From: Spirogloea muscicola | Lineage: Eukaryota; Streptophyta; Zygnematophyceae; Spirogloeales; Spirogloeaceae | DNA: 58,218 bases | Assembly (NCBI GenBank): GCA_009602725.1 | Contig: WELB01000174.1 | Span: 73,268 to 131,485 of the forward strand | Direction: 5' to 3' | Part shown: positions 1 through 11,233 of the stretch, piece after piece | Layout of the letters: every line of letters starts with the position of its first letter | Numbering within the stretch: the stretch's first letter is position 1 | Notes under the pieces: generated by a model | Told to the model about the DNA's origin: nothing | Seen by the model: the letters and a program-made list of their open reading frames with translations, nothing else | The model's database searches: none | Program-made: the position numbers and the translations under genes

Positions 1-71
1 GCCGCCGCCCCCGCCTCCGCCGCCGCCTCCGCAGCCGCCGCCGCCGTAGCCGTCGTCGGGCCGCCGCCGCC

Positions 72-3000
72 ATGGCGCTGGCGCACTCCCTCCAGGTGAT
101 CCAGTGTTCGAGACGGCCCGTTGGCGCTGGGCGCGCCGGGAAAATGCGGCTCGATAGGGTCCTCCGGACTCGCGCTGGCCCCGCTGGCGGCTCCTACGTC
201 AAAAATCAGAGCTATTGCACTACTATCATATTGAATCTCTTGCGCGGCGCCGGGGCCGCAGGCCGGCGACCTGGTCGCCCTGTCCACGACGGGCGGGGAG
301 TTCTTCGTGGCGCGCCGCTCCGGTTCCGGCAAGAGCGCCGCCTGGGACTTCTATCCTGACGTCCCAGAGTCGGCCATCACGAAGTACGTATGTAGACATA
401 GGCCCCCGTGCCATCACCGCCGCTCGATTCAGCGGGAACGTTTGGATGTGTCGTGGCGAAGCGCTCTGCTGCACTTAAATCGTGGAGATAGGACCTCATA
501 GGCTCTCGTTATAGCTTCTGCGTATGGCAATAAGCGGCCATTGCGCCGCTCACGGCAGCCCTGTCCTCGTCCTCCTTCGTCCCCCTTGGGCATACCCCAT
601 GCAGCAAGGTCTGGCCAGAAGCTCTGCTGATGGTGCTCAAGACTGGGGATGGCAACTGCATCGGCTTCCGGTCTCCGTATGCGGAGGGCAAGGTCTGCTC
701 CCCCTGCTCCCATGTGTGCGACACTGCTCGCAGGAGCTCGACTTTCTCAGTACATAGTATGCTCCAATCAGTCATAAGTCCATTTATGTTCCTCATGTGA
801 ACAAGCGTGCCAGTAAGAGGAGCGTGTGACGCTTGTGTTGGTAGCTGAATTTCTTGTACCTCATTGATTGTGCACGTTGTACAGTCCAATGGTCTTGATT
901 AGGAAGCACTTAAAAGTGCTGACCACCGCGAAGAGACTGTTCTGCTGCCTTGCTGAATCCCTCCTGGTGCGGCTTGCGCAGGTGCTGCAGGCCGCCAAGG
1001 ACAGGGGCCTGGTTCTGCGCTTCAACAACCACAACTTTGAATCAGTAGGTCAATGTGGTGCAGCGCCTGGGCATTGTGAGTCAGTCAGTGGCATGGATTG
1101 GTGTTGGAGTTCAACCAAGCCTCCTGATTTGATCAGGATTTGCTGATTGAGTATGAGGTAGGCATAGAAGATGATACTCTCAGTCTCTCACCATCCCCCG
1201 CACCGAGGCTGGTGCAGTGGGAGCAATGGCTACTGCAAGGGGAGTCCCTGAGTGATGTCATCATCGTCAACAAGCAGTAGGTGCTTTGCTGAGATGCACC
1301 ACTGCCTACTGCAGCTGATGACACGAGATCAAATGACCAGCATTCGGTTGAACGGCCATGCGAATTTTATGCAGCATCTTGCTAGCTGGACGGCTATGTC
1401 TAGCCTGACGTCAACCTTTAACAACACAAATTGCAGTGGTATTCATGAATTGCTCTCTCGGTATCTGCCGCTTGTGCTGAGTGCAAGCTTCTCTGATTAG
1501 GTTCCCAGACAAGCAGTTCAAGGCCATGATTCACCGGCTGTCGCCCCAGCGCTCAGCCGCACATAGGGCTGCAGAGGAACTTGATGCAAGAACCCAGCAG
1601 GAGCGCGGTGTGGAGTCTGTGCCTGCTAATGGCAACGCAGACCTATTTCATGCAAGCGACTTCACTGAGCAGACCGAGCAACAAGTTCAGGTACAGTGTG
1701 ACATGGTGGTTTTCTGCTTGCTTCGTCTGCTTATCTTACATCAGAAGCTCAGCGCTAATGGGTCTTCACTAAGTATGCTGTTTTGCTCTCTGTCGCCTCT
1801 CATGTTTTTTCAAAGCATTGGCAACCCCTTCTTGCTGGGCAGGCAACGGTGGACCTGCAAGCGAAGGTTGAGGAGCTTCAGAGCTTCCAAGCGGCTGCTA
1901 AGGAGAAGCTTCTTGAGATGGAAGGGCAGGTGGCTAGGTCGGCTGCGCAGGTTGCTAGCCTGACCTCGGAGGTCAGCAGCTCGGCAAGGATCATTGTCAA
2001 GCTAGCCAGGTCCAAGGAACAGGCGGAGCTGGCGGCCAAGGCTGCTCAAGAGCAATTGGCGACGGCCAACAGTGATCTTAGCACCTCTGCAGGCCTGATC
2101 AAGGAGCTCGAGCGGAAGCTGGCGGAGAGGCAGAGAGAGGACGTGCAAGGGAGCGCTGATGAGCTCCAGAGTGTTCAGATGGCTGCTAGGGAGAAACTTT
2201 TGGAGATGGAAGGGCAGGTAACGAGGTCAGCTGAGGAGGTCGCTCGCCTGACCTCAGAGGTCAGCAAGTCAGCGGAAGTCAATGCCAATTTGGCCAAGTT
2301 GAAGGAGCAAGCCGAAGTTGCAGCTGAAACTGCTCAGTCACGCTTGGCAGAAGTCAACAGCGAGGTCCGCGACTCTGCAAACCTGGCCAAGGAGCTCGAG
2401 ACGAAGCTGGCGGAAGGGCAGAGGGAGGCTGCTGCCGTGGCGGAGGAGACGAAGGCGAAGCTGGCGGATCTGGTGCAACGAGCGGAAAGGGCGGAGGAGA
2501 GAGCTGCCAGCTTGGCAGGCGGCGTCAACAGCACCATCCGGAGCCTGGAGGACAGGGTCAGTGCTGCGAACACTGAGAATCGAGATCTGAGGGAGCTCCT
2601 GGCAACCTCTGAGGCGGCCCAACGGGATGCTGCTCAGCGGCTGCGACAGCTGGAGGGAGAGCTTGCTGCGATGGAGCAGGCAAAGGCGGAGATTGAGCAG
2701 CAAAAGCGGGAAATCCAGAGCTCAGGAAAAGAGGCGGATGCAAAGGTTGCTGCAGCAAAGATGCGTGTTTTCGAGCTGGAGCACCAGCTGGCTGCGGCAG
2801 GGGAGGAGACTACAAGCCTTGCTGCCTCCAGGGACTCAGTCTTGGCGCAGGCGAGCGCCCTCAAGGAGGAGCTTGCCGATGCACGCAGCCAGGCTAAGGA
2901 TGCTGCAAGCGGCAGCAAAGAGACAGTGGCGCGCCTGGCTGCAGCGGAAGCGGCCCTGACCGGCTTGCATGCAGAGCTCGCGCTCGCAAAAGAGAGGGAG

Positions 3001-5748
3001 AGCCATGCGGTCAGCCCAAGGGCTTTGGAGGAGGCGGAGGCTCGCGCACAGAAGCTTCTTGAGCAAGTGGCAGCTCTCGACCATCTGCTGAGGGCTGCGG
3101 AGAATCGGGTAAGACAAAGCTTTCTGTAGGGCTTTGGCAGCCACATACTCAGCATTTGTGGCTATTTGCACCTGGTAATGACCTGTTCTGATTCGCAAGC
3201 TCTGGGTGGTTGCACACTGGCGTAACCTGTTACAGGCTCGCTTGTCATCACCTGATTGTTGTGTAAGTTAACTTATGTACAGCTGGAAGCAGAGAAAGCA
3301 GCGGCAGCCGACAAGGTTTTGAAGCTCACGGCTTCAGAGATGATGTGTGCTGAGCTGGAGAAGAAGATGACGAGCGCTGAGAGGAGGAGAGAAGAAGAGG
3401 GTTCAAAAGCAAGGGAAGAGATTGGCAACATGCAGTCGTGGGTGGGAGAGCTACAGGTAGACGAACATCCCAGCCTGCTGAAACTGATGCTCATTGAGTG
3501 CAAGATGAGGGCCATAATCACGAAGACACCTCTTTCTGGGTCAAAAAGATGGCATTGTGAGATTAGAGCTTAGCATATGTGCTCTTGTGCATAAGGACTG
3601 AGGGGTTAGGTGAATGATTAAGTGTAGACCTTGAAAATATCCACTACCGCAATTCATAAATCGAGGCAATGAGAGGTGGAAAGCTTTGTTCACCACCTGT
3701 TATAGCCACAACACGCGCAATTATGCAGTGGTTTCCATGGTATGCAAAAGTCACGCGCAGCTTGTTCGCAGCAGAACTTGTCACAAGTACCATACATGTC
3801 TGGACTTTGCTGCACCCAGGCAATGCTGCAGCGAGCAGAAAGTGAGAACATCACAACAGGCAGGCGTGCGGCTGATATTGAGACGCATGCTCAACAGTTG
3901 CAAACTCAGGTACTGATGCATTTGAATTTTGCATAAAACACTGCCTTAGCTCTGCTGTCGTACATCTGCTGCTGTCTGCATCAGTCATTGGCTCTGACTT
4001 GAAAGGGGTTCTGAATGACAGGACATAGTACCGTATAGCTCGTCATTGTCCACAGTACAATCGTATGCACAGTGATTGGCCCATTTGCAATCAGCGCTGC
4101 TAATAGCATATAATGTTTGTGATCTGCTGTCCCTCTCATACCAAGCTCTATATTCAATAGCAAGTCGTCACCATACCCCTTCTTGAAAGATCTTGAAAGA
4201 CTCTACTTGATCAGACAGGATCAGACTTGATCTCGACATGCGTTTGCTCCTCTGTACCCCGCCGTACATATGATGACGTGGAAAGCTAAGTCAAGGTGAC
4301 AGCTTTTCTGTTACTTGTCTGCAGCTGGCAGCACTCGTGCAGGAAAATGCTAGCCTCATCAACCAGGCCAGTGCCCTGCAGGGCAGACTTCAGGAAATTA
4401 TGACAGAGAGAGAAAAGGAGGCCAATGAAGCGAAGCCAAAGTCTTTCAGAGAGGTATCACTGGAGGGTGAGATTGCGCAGTTGAAGTCGCGGATCGGTGA
4501 CAATCTCGTGTGGCGGCAGCGCGTCAGCGACATGGAAAGCCGCCTCCGTGACGCCGAGGCCAGAGAGCAGCATAAGGTGATCCACTAAGACTTTCTAGGA
4601 CCACTACAGCTTCTACGTGGTTGGCTTCTCACGGCTTATGTATGCTGACAAGCAAAGGCATGCTTCACAGTAGGTCTGCTTTGTCTTTGTTATGTTCAAC
4701 AGGCAGATTTGCTCGCTGCTGAGGAGGAGAAAATGAGGGCAGCACAAGAGGAGATGGGAAATATTCGCAATCAGCTTATCCACGCCTCGCACGTGAGTAA
4801 CCTGCACCTTCAGAGTGTGGTGAGTGGGGCCGCGCTGCAGTCATGAAGAATGCGAAGGAGATATGCCGACAGTTTCTTGACTATGCTTTGGTTAGACACT
4901 GATGCTGGCTTGCGGAACCATCCACCAGGGAGAGGGGGAGCTGGAGGCTGCTATCCTGGATGTGACACAGCGAGTTCAGGTTGCGGAGGCTGAGGCGGCT
5001 GCGTCAGAACAGAATGCCTCAGCTCTCCAGGTGATCATTGAACTTGTCAGCATCTCGCAGTAGCTCGCTTGCTCGGCTCGAAGATTACTAGCAAGTAGGC
5101 GCCCCTTTTTCTTGCTCTTACAAAGAAGCTGGAAAGACAGATGATTGAAATGATGTCTGTTCACAGTCGGAGGTTGATCAGCTTCATGTGCAAGTAAGCA
5201 CTCTCCGTGACAAGCTTTCGTCGATGGAGTTGGAGAAGGAGCAGCTCCGCAAAGAAAGCAAAAATGCAAGAAGAAAGGAGCAAGAAAAGGACAAGGTCCT
5301 GAGAGATCTGGTAAAACCTCACTCATTCATATTCCTGGAGGGGTTGATTGCTTCACACTTATGTCATTCCCCAGCTCTTTAAGCTCACCTTCCTGGAGAG
5401 ACTTCGAAAACTTGTCAATACCTGCCTTTCTGGACGAGCTTTTTGCAGAGAGCCGAAATGGCTGTCACACAGGCCAGGATAGCAGAATCGGAGGTTGTGC
5501 CGCCTCCTCAACCTGAGAAAAATGTGAGATTGGGAAGTAACAAGGGCGCATTCAAGAGAAAGGGTGGTGGAAATAGGAGCAAGGCAGGAAAAGCGGATGA
5601 CGGCTTAATTGATGACGACCTTCTTGCCATTGGCCATGCACGTCCTCAAAAGCCCTACAATCTGGCATTTGCATATGCTATCAGCCACTTGGTGACTGCT
5701 GTGCTCAGCATCTACTTAGGGGTATCTTTGCGGACATGGTATTTGTAA
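72..5748 (+). CDS. Tail-anchored long coiled-coil protein with a beta-rich N-terminal domain
   Basis: The multi-exon gene probably starts at the ATG at 72 (MALAHSLQ, then a GT donor). The next exons (about 253-393, about 604-687, about 985-1044, then short ones near 1134-1269) read in phase and encode a beta-rich segment with runs such as GDLVALSTTGGEFFVARR and VLKTGDGNCIGFRS, which look like beta-trefoil strands. A polar linker (about 1502-1690) leads into a long exon (about 1842-3108) of almost pure Ala/Glu/Lys/Gln heptads. Smaller coiled-coil exons follow at about 3282-3454, 3822-3909, 4324-4575, 4703-4792, 4929-5030, 5168-5309 and 5449-5748. The last 35 residues hold one hydrophobic segment (FAYAISHLVTAVLSIYLGV) followed by SLRTWYL and the stop, the layout of a C-terminal tail anchor facing the cytosol. 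Golgin-like tethers and nuclear-envelope coiled-coil proteins share this plan, but I recognise no specific orthologue. The coiled coil, tail anchor and stop are clear; the N-terminal fold is a guess. Confidence 0.75.
1873..2433 (+). repeat. Tandem 96-residue repeat inside the coiled-coil exon
   Basis: Two consecutive units with a 288-nt period (1873-2145 and 2161-2433) encode closely similar peptides. Each begins ELQS(F/V)Q and runs through KEKLLEMEGQV / REKLLEMEGQV, a LTSEVS block, a KEQAE block, and ends KELE(R/T)KLAE(R/G)QRE. They lie in one exon and in the same frame, so this is an intragenic duplication that lengthened the rod. Confidence 0.85.
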
Positions 5749-7270
5749 ACCTGAACGAGTCATACTCTGGGAGCAAGAGAATGTGCCAGAATATGCTGTG
5801 CACACCTACTTTCAGACTGGTGACTGCGGCCTCCGCAAACACTCCTCACCCCTTTCTCGCCTAAATGATTGCATAGCTGCAAAGTATAAAACAACAGCTT
5901 GGCATCCTCTTGGATCTTGGCTTAAATATTAGTTGCTCAGCTTGGCGTTCTTTTGAAGCTTTGTGCGATAATGCCTAAGCAGCTGTGCATGCTGTGGCTG
6001 TAATCCATTTCCCATGCTCAATCTCCTCCAGTCGCTCCTCTACTTCATTGTGATTGCATGACACAAGGTATCATGATTGAGCGAGTTTGCGGTTGTGTTG
6101 GTCACAGCTTTTCACAGTAACATAGCACACATGGAACAGACTATATTGGGTGCATTGGAGATCACTTAAAGCGGGCTGTCCCCACAGCCGCCCAAGATCG
6201 GTTTCCAACTTCGCAGGCCTGCTGTACGCCTTGTCTCTATCTGCTTGCTTGTGACCTACTATTCGCGAACTTAAAACTCCAAATGCAGCTGGGTGATTGC
6301 ATTCGTGATGTGCGCTAATGCATCATGCCTGGAGATTAAGACTTCAGATTGAGGCCTCTGTTTAGAACTGGGGCTTTCAGCAGACATTCTTACCAAAGCA
6401 CAGTATAACAAGCTTGCCCATATTTATAGCTCAACTCATAGCTCAACTGGATGCAAGCTGCTGACTACTAGCTTCATCTTGTTACTGTCCCCTTTTGTCA
6501 CTTGTCAGTGCTGTCCGAACAGGGTAACTGTCACTCTGCACTTCTTCATTCGGTGTCTACCACTTGGCCTAATTGTGATATTGGCATCTCTGTAGTGATT
6601 GTTTCTCAGTCGCCCGTCTGATACCATATTAGTGTACTTCTCGTCCCACATTGTTGCTCATCATTAGCAGATGGTGCTCCCAAGTACCGGCAATCAATAC
6701 AGAAGGTTCCATGATCAGCTGCGTAGCAACCCTGATTGTTGTGGTGCAGGGCTCAGCAGCTAATGCTTGTATTGTTGTAGAGCTTTGAAGATTAGCAGCA
6801 CCTCTCTCAAGAAGACTTCGTCCATCCTTCCAGCCTGGCCACGGCCATAGTCCTTGCCCTCGCCCCCGTCCAATTTATAGGAGCTTGGTTCTAGAAGTCC
6901 CTACATGGTGGCCTGTACAATTGTTGGGTCAACACAGCACCAGGCGGCCTACAGTCAGTATTTATGCTTACCTGTGTACTTGCTATTACTCGTCTCTGGC
7001 CTTAACGCAGACATGAGCTGCCCAGTCTCGGTTTTGCGTAGTGTAAGTTCAATGCAGATATACGTCAACAAGCACTACGCTGGCCTTCATAGCCGCCCTC
7101 CAAATTCAGCAGCCGATCTCTGTGTACAGCCATGCTGATCTTCCCTCGGCGGAGCTACCTCCACCTCCGCCAGTTGCACAGGTGTAGACGACGCTGCCTG
7201 CCAGGATGGTAGGGCCAACACCCAGCTCGCAGGCCACGGTGTCAGCCATGGACTAAGGGCTACAGAGTGG
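5749..7270. other. Gene-free stretch after the coiled-coil gene
   Basis: The only ORFs are short, lack coding-like composition and cannot be linked by phase-consistent splice sites. The DNA is less GC-rich than the neighbouring genes. The first few hundred bases are likely the 3' UTR of the upstream gene. Nothing else is recognised. Confidence 0.5.
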
Positions 7271-7273
7271 CCT

Positions 7274-8060
7274 TTAGCAGTAGCCTTTGAATTGCTGGTT
7301 TTTGTGCTTTCCCCTGAACCTTGTGCATTCAGCTTGGGCTGGCCTTCGCGGCTTGCGGGACGCCCAGTTTCCTGATGACAGCAAGGCGAGCCGGCATATC
7401 AATTGTTGCGGTGCCTCTGGCCCTGCTGTACCGCACGCGACTCTCCTCTTGCCTGCATAATTGCTTGGCTCACGCCTTGCACCTGCATGCAAGCCGTGCC
7501 CTGGCTGCCGCCACAGGCTGCAGGTTGCTTGACTCCATCCGGCTGCTGTCGAGGAACTGGAGTGTATCAAGTAATGGAGGGCCTCTGTGGCCAAGTACAA
7601 AAGCAAGCATATTGACAGATGTACATCACCTGCTGCTAAGCTGACCCGCTTAGTAACCACGAGTCAGCACACAAAGGTGTCGAGGGTTTGCTGAGTGGCC
7701 ATCCTTAGTGGCACTTGCTTGCTGAGTGATGTACGTCTTCTGACACTTTTGGAAAGTCTTCTGTGGGCTAGCATTTCGCAGCAGGGCATACTGAGCGGCC
7801 ATCCTTGGTGACTCCTTGGCTTCCTGCGTGCCATCTGCTTTCCATCTCTTCTGGACCCTGTCATTCTTTTGTGGCTGGTCCTTCGCATTTGCCAGACCCT
7901 CTTCTCTATGGGCGAGCAATTCCTTTCCGGCCCTCCGCCCCTTTGAAGAAGTATTTGTCTTCTCATAGCCCTCGGCCGCTCTGGAAGAGCTGCTATTTTT
8001 TCACTTCTTGGACCTTGTTCATTCTGTTGTGGGCTGACCTTTCAAAGCCATCTTGAAGAA
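7274..8060. mobile_element. Mosaic of LINE 3' ends
   Basis: On the minus strand the reading frame at about 7650-7690 ends VCLTRGY plus stop, the terminal box of the local LINE family. Its downstream flank (plus coordinates about 7585-7645) carries the GGCC...TACAAA(A)GCAAGCA 3'-UTR motif. On the plus strand, 7850-7917 is a decayed hairpin unit (GGCTGGTCC...GCCAGACC) ending TATGGGCGAGC, and about 8018-8056 is another hairpin remnant. These are short 3' fragments in both orientations; no RT domain is visible. Confidence 0.6.
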
Positions 8061-9002
8061 GCTGTTCACACAGCTCTTCGTCCTCTTTTGTGGAAGACTT
8101 CTCACTTGGGAGCTTCTTCTCGAGCCGGCGGCTCACTACATCCACCGCGGAGCCCCGCTCCCTTGGCTGCTGCCGCAGTAGAACCGCTGTCATAAAAAGT
8201 TCCCGGCTGCAAGCTACTCTGACATGTGGCTGCTGAGTAGGGATTATTGAGCACCCATTCGTCGTACACGCTTGCGTAGGTATGTGGTTCAGCGCTTTTT
8301 GGCCCCTTCCTAAGAGTGAGCAGCCACTATGAACTTCATCCCCCTCCTCATCTCCAACGGCCCTTGCAACCTAGGGGCATGTGATGACTGCAGGCCCTTC
8401 CCCTCTCTCGCAGCGGCTGATCGAGCTAATGAGGCGGCCTGGGCACGTTGCCTGCTTCTTGCAAGCTCGTCCTTGGCTCTCATCCTTCCCGTCGGGCGAC
8501 AGTGAACGCAGCTGCTTACAGCACAGGCTTGCTCGTTCTGCATGAAAGCGAATGGGAGGAAGCGGCCCAGCAGCGTGGGAGGAAGCGGCCCAGCAGCGTG
8601 CAGCAGATACGTGAGCTGCGCTCTTAGTGGGAGAAGCGTGTGGGGACCCGTACCACTAGCCAAGGCGATCTAGCACGGGCAGGTATTGTGACGATAGCTG
8701 GAAGTCAGCATTTATGGCTTGACAAGTACCTGGAGACTAGACACCTCATCAGGCTGACAATGACCTGACTGTCAGTGCCGCAGGAAAGGCGTGCCGAGAT
8801 GCCTGGAGACATTGCACTGCATCAGGCTGACGACCGGGAAGGGTTGCTTGTCTTCCTGAGAACGGCGCAAAGCGAGTCGTGGCGCGAGACAGTGTGGTGC
8901 TCCGTTGAACGGTGACGGAGGCGACTGCTGCATGGACTACCTTGACGGCACCAGTAGTGGTCGTTGACGTTGACGTTGACGTTGACATGGACGTAGATAT
9001 GA
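8061..9002. other. Non-coding spacer with a 23-bp tandem duplication and a GTTGAC microsatellite
   Basis: No gene is supported. A 23-bp unit (gggaggaagcggcccagcag plus cgt) is present twice in tandem at about 8554-8599. A GTTGAC hexamer tract sits at about 8962-8987. A minus-strand ORF at 8310-8663 has Arg/Ala-rich composition and no recognisable domain, so it is not called. Confidence 0.45.
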
Positions 9003-9141
9003 CGCTAGCCCGTTGGTAGTTGGGATATGGGATCAGTTTTCAAGGACTGCCGGTAAGGCAAGCCGGAGTCAGGAGAACGCAGATGTGTATTGCAGCATCT
9101 GGGAGACGGGCTGGTACAGGGGAAGGGACCGTCTCATAGGA

Positions 9142-9269
9142 AGAGCTCGCCCATTGAGGATAGGGGCTGGAACAGCCAGCCCAAAAAAGAATGGACAAAG
9201 TACGAGAAGGGAGCCAGGGGAAGCGCTAAGTAAAACAAGCACAAGAAGAAACAAAGCAGCTACGAGCAG
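9142..9269 (-). mobile_element. 128-bp LINE 3'-end insertion with a 9-bp target-site duplication
   Basis: The insert is flanked by direct repeats CTCATAGGA at 9133-9141 and 9270-9278. Read on the minus strand it is a 3'-UTR fragment: a TTTGTTTCTTCTTGTGCTTG stretch, TCTCGTACTTTGTCCATTC, the hairpin GGGCTGGCTGTTCCAGCCCC, then CTATCCTCAATGGGCGAGCTCTT. The same UTR follows LINE stop codons at 23.6 and 43.4 kb, so this is a severely 5'-truncated retrotransposition product. Confidence 0.8.
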
Positions 9270-10625
9270 CTCATAGGAGGGTTTCGTATGTGGTGACGCC
9301 GCCAGGGCCAGGTGTCCTCAATCTTCAACGACGATCTTCGCCCTGCGATGGCACTGCTAACGGCAGGTGTCTAGGACCCTTCCGCAATTGCCCAGGGTGG
9401 TGCACGTATCTTGAAGAAGAGCCGTCTGAGCCCAAGCATCGTCTCTCGAACGAGATACGGTTACATTTATCATACCTCCACATGAATCACAAGTAAGTGA
9501 TGTATCCGTCACAACTGGCAGTGCCGATTGATGGGACATTGACGGGCGTTCGACGGGTGGCCGATTGATGGCGGAGACTGTCGGTGTTGAACCGAGATAG
9601 CCGTTGACAGGTCATGGAAGGGTTGTCGACGGACACCGTCGGAAACTGTCGGTACCCAAATTACCCCACACGGGCCAGTAAGGGCGGATTGCTGGGAGAC
9701 CCGCAGTCCGTCGAGTTACGTCAGGGAATTCCAGGTGGAAAGGGGGGTAGGTCATTTACGGACCCACGGGCCTCTGGACCTTGCCCCTGCAAACACCGTT
9801 GTTGCTATATCACCGTTGCAGCCCCATTCAATGCCTTCCCAACTTTCATTGCTCCGCCGGCAGCCTGGGTTTGGCGGTTTGCCGGCAGGTGCTTTGGGCG
9901 TGCAATAGAAAGCGGCTGCTGATATGAAAGAATCGGCGTGCAATGGAGCTATTTCCTGTCGCTCAGGCTCTCTGCCCCAACCCCTGGCAATGCCCAACAC
10001 TGTCATGGAGGAACTTACGCCAGCTGTATCTCCTCCCTGACATTTTCCGAGCCCTGATGCCCATGTGGAGGTTGAGATACATGATGCATGTTGTGTTGGC
10101 AAAGTATGCCTCATGGTTCTTCTTGACTGTGCAATCACAGCCACCAGCAATTTAAAATAGTCCTGACATTGTCGTAATCTGCATGCAGTGTTGATATCTC
10201 CATGTACTCATGCATGTTCTACCCACCATTCGTTCGCACACAAACACCGTATAAATTGTCCTGAGATTGAAGGCAATTTAACGGCTGGTCGATTGGGCTG
10301 GCGCATGTAGAAGGCAGCAAAGAGGATAATGGCTGGCCGACAAATATGTACGCAATTTGTTATAAGCGACTAAATTTGTTGAAGCACGAGTTTGTCCCAA
10401 TATATGTGGAGATCTCTAAGTAGCCCTCTACTTGTGGCCATGTGCTTCTAGAATGTGCAGTAGCTTATATATAGTATAGCTCTTGTTGAACTCTTGGTCA
10501 AGAAAAGGTAGCAGCAGTCTACATGCTACTGCAGGTAATTTGCTGTATAGAAACTTGCCAATCCTCCTCCTTTTACCTTTGTTGTCATTCTTCACTTTGT
10601 AGTCATTTAAGTCGACCAGATACAC

Positions 10626-11233
10626 TTAATGGGCACACCCATAAGGCCAGCACCAACCCCAGAGGCAGGAGCAAGGTGGAGGAGATGAACAAGCCGGGTA
10701 CTGGTGACCATCATGGGTGCAGAACCTGTACTGCCAAGAATTTGACATAGAGACCCACTTCCAGTCCCCTTCATCTTTGTTATCATAGCTGGATGGTACA
10801 CAGGTGACAGCTGGAGGTGGCGGAGAAGGTTTCGGTGGAGGTGGTGGAGATTTCGGTGGTGGAGGAGGCGACGGACACTCTGGGATGTATGAGCTTCCCT
10901 TGCAGTACCAGTCGGACCAGCCTGGGTGGTCGTGGTCAAAGTTCCACTTGCTCTGCCAGGATCCACCATCATGGTAATCCGTGCTCTTATCGCAGCAATG
11001 GGGTGGTGGTGGTGGTGAAGGTGGCAACTTGGGAGCAGGAGGCGGCGAAGGGCAGACAGGCAGCTGCTGTGTGTATGTGCACCAGTACCAACCATAACAC
11101 CCATTCTTCCATATATACTTCCAGCTGCCTCCATCTTTGTAGTCACAGTCACAGCCATTGCAGTCTTTGACTCGGCAAGTAGGTGGGGGCGGCGGAGGCG
11201 ACGAGACGGGGGGTGGCGGCGGCGACGAGACGC
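10626..11233 (-). pseudogene. 3' fragment of the Pro-rich secreted protein gene (copy 1)
   Basis: The minus-strand frame is open from the junction at 11233 to the stop near 10626 and encodes the C-terminal half of the protein complete at 20647-22548: the tail of the (S)PPPPP region and all three Cys/Trp-rich modules (CRVKDCNGCDCDYKDGGSW..., CCDKSTDYHDGGSWQSKW..., CVPSSYDNKDEGDWKWV...). It differs from copy 2 by scattered substitutions and a small in-frame change in the first inter-module linker, and has no premature stop. The signal peptide, N-terminal domain and most of the Pro-rich stalk are absent because the block is cut at the CDC6 junction. It therefore cannot make the full secreted protein, unless the junction is an assembly error. 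Confidence 0.75.

Larger units (their letters stand above)
9003..11233. repeat. Segmental duplication, copy 1
   Basis: This block matches 19240 to about 21270 over most of its length: the leader with CCGTTGGTAG and TGTATTGCAGC, the GACGG-rich stretch (about 9535-9610 versus 19555-19640), the 3' flank, and the C-terminal exon of the Pro-rich secreted protein. Copy 1 additionally carries a 128-bp LINE insertion (9142-9269) and an extra stretch of about 60 bp flanked by CAGGTGT near 9309-9371. The match stops abruptly at about 11233, where CDC6 sequence begins. Confidence 0.85.

Noticed and set aside
2634-3155. Minus-strand 173-codon ORF
   Set aside because: It is the antisense shadow of the coiled-coil exon; its Ser/Ala/Cys composition mirrors Glu/Lys/Ala codons on the plus strand.
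10607-11158. Minus-strand ORF rich in His/Ser/Thr, mirrored at 20613-21170
   Set aside because: Alternative frame of the module-coding exon; the overlapping frame has the Cys/Trp pattern and continuity with the stalk in copy 2.
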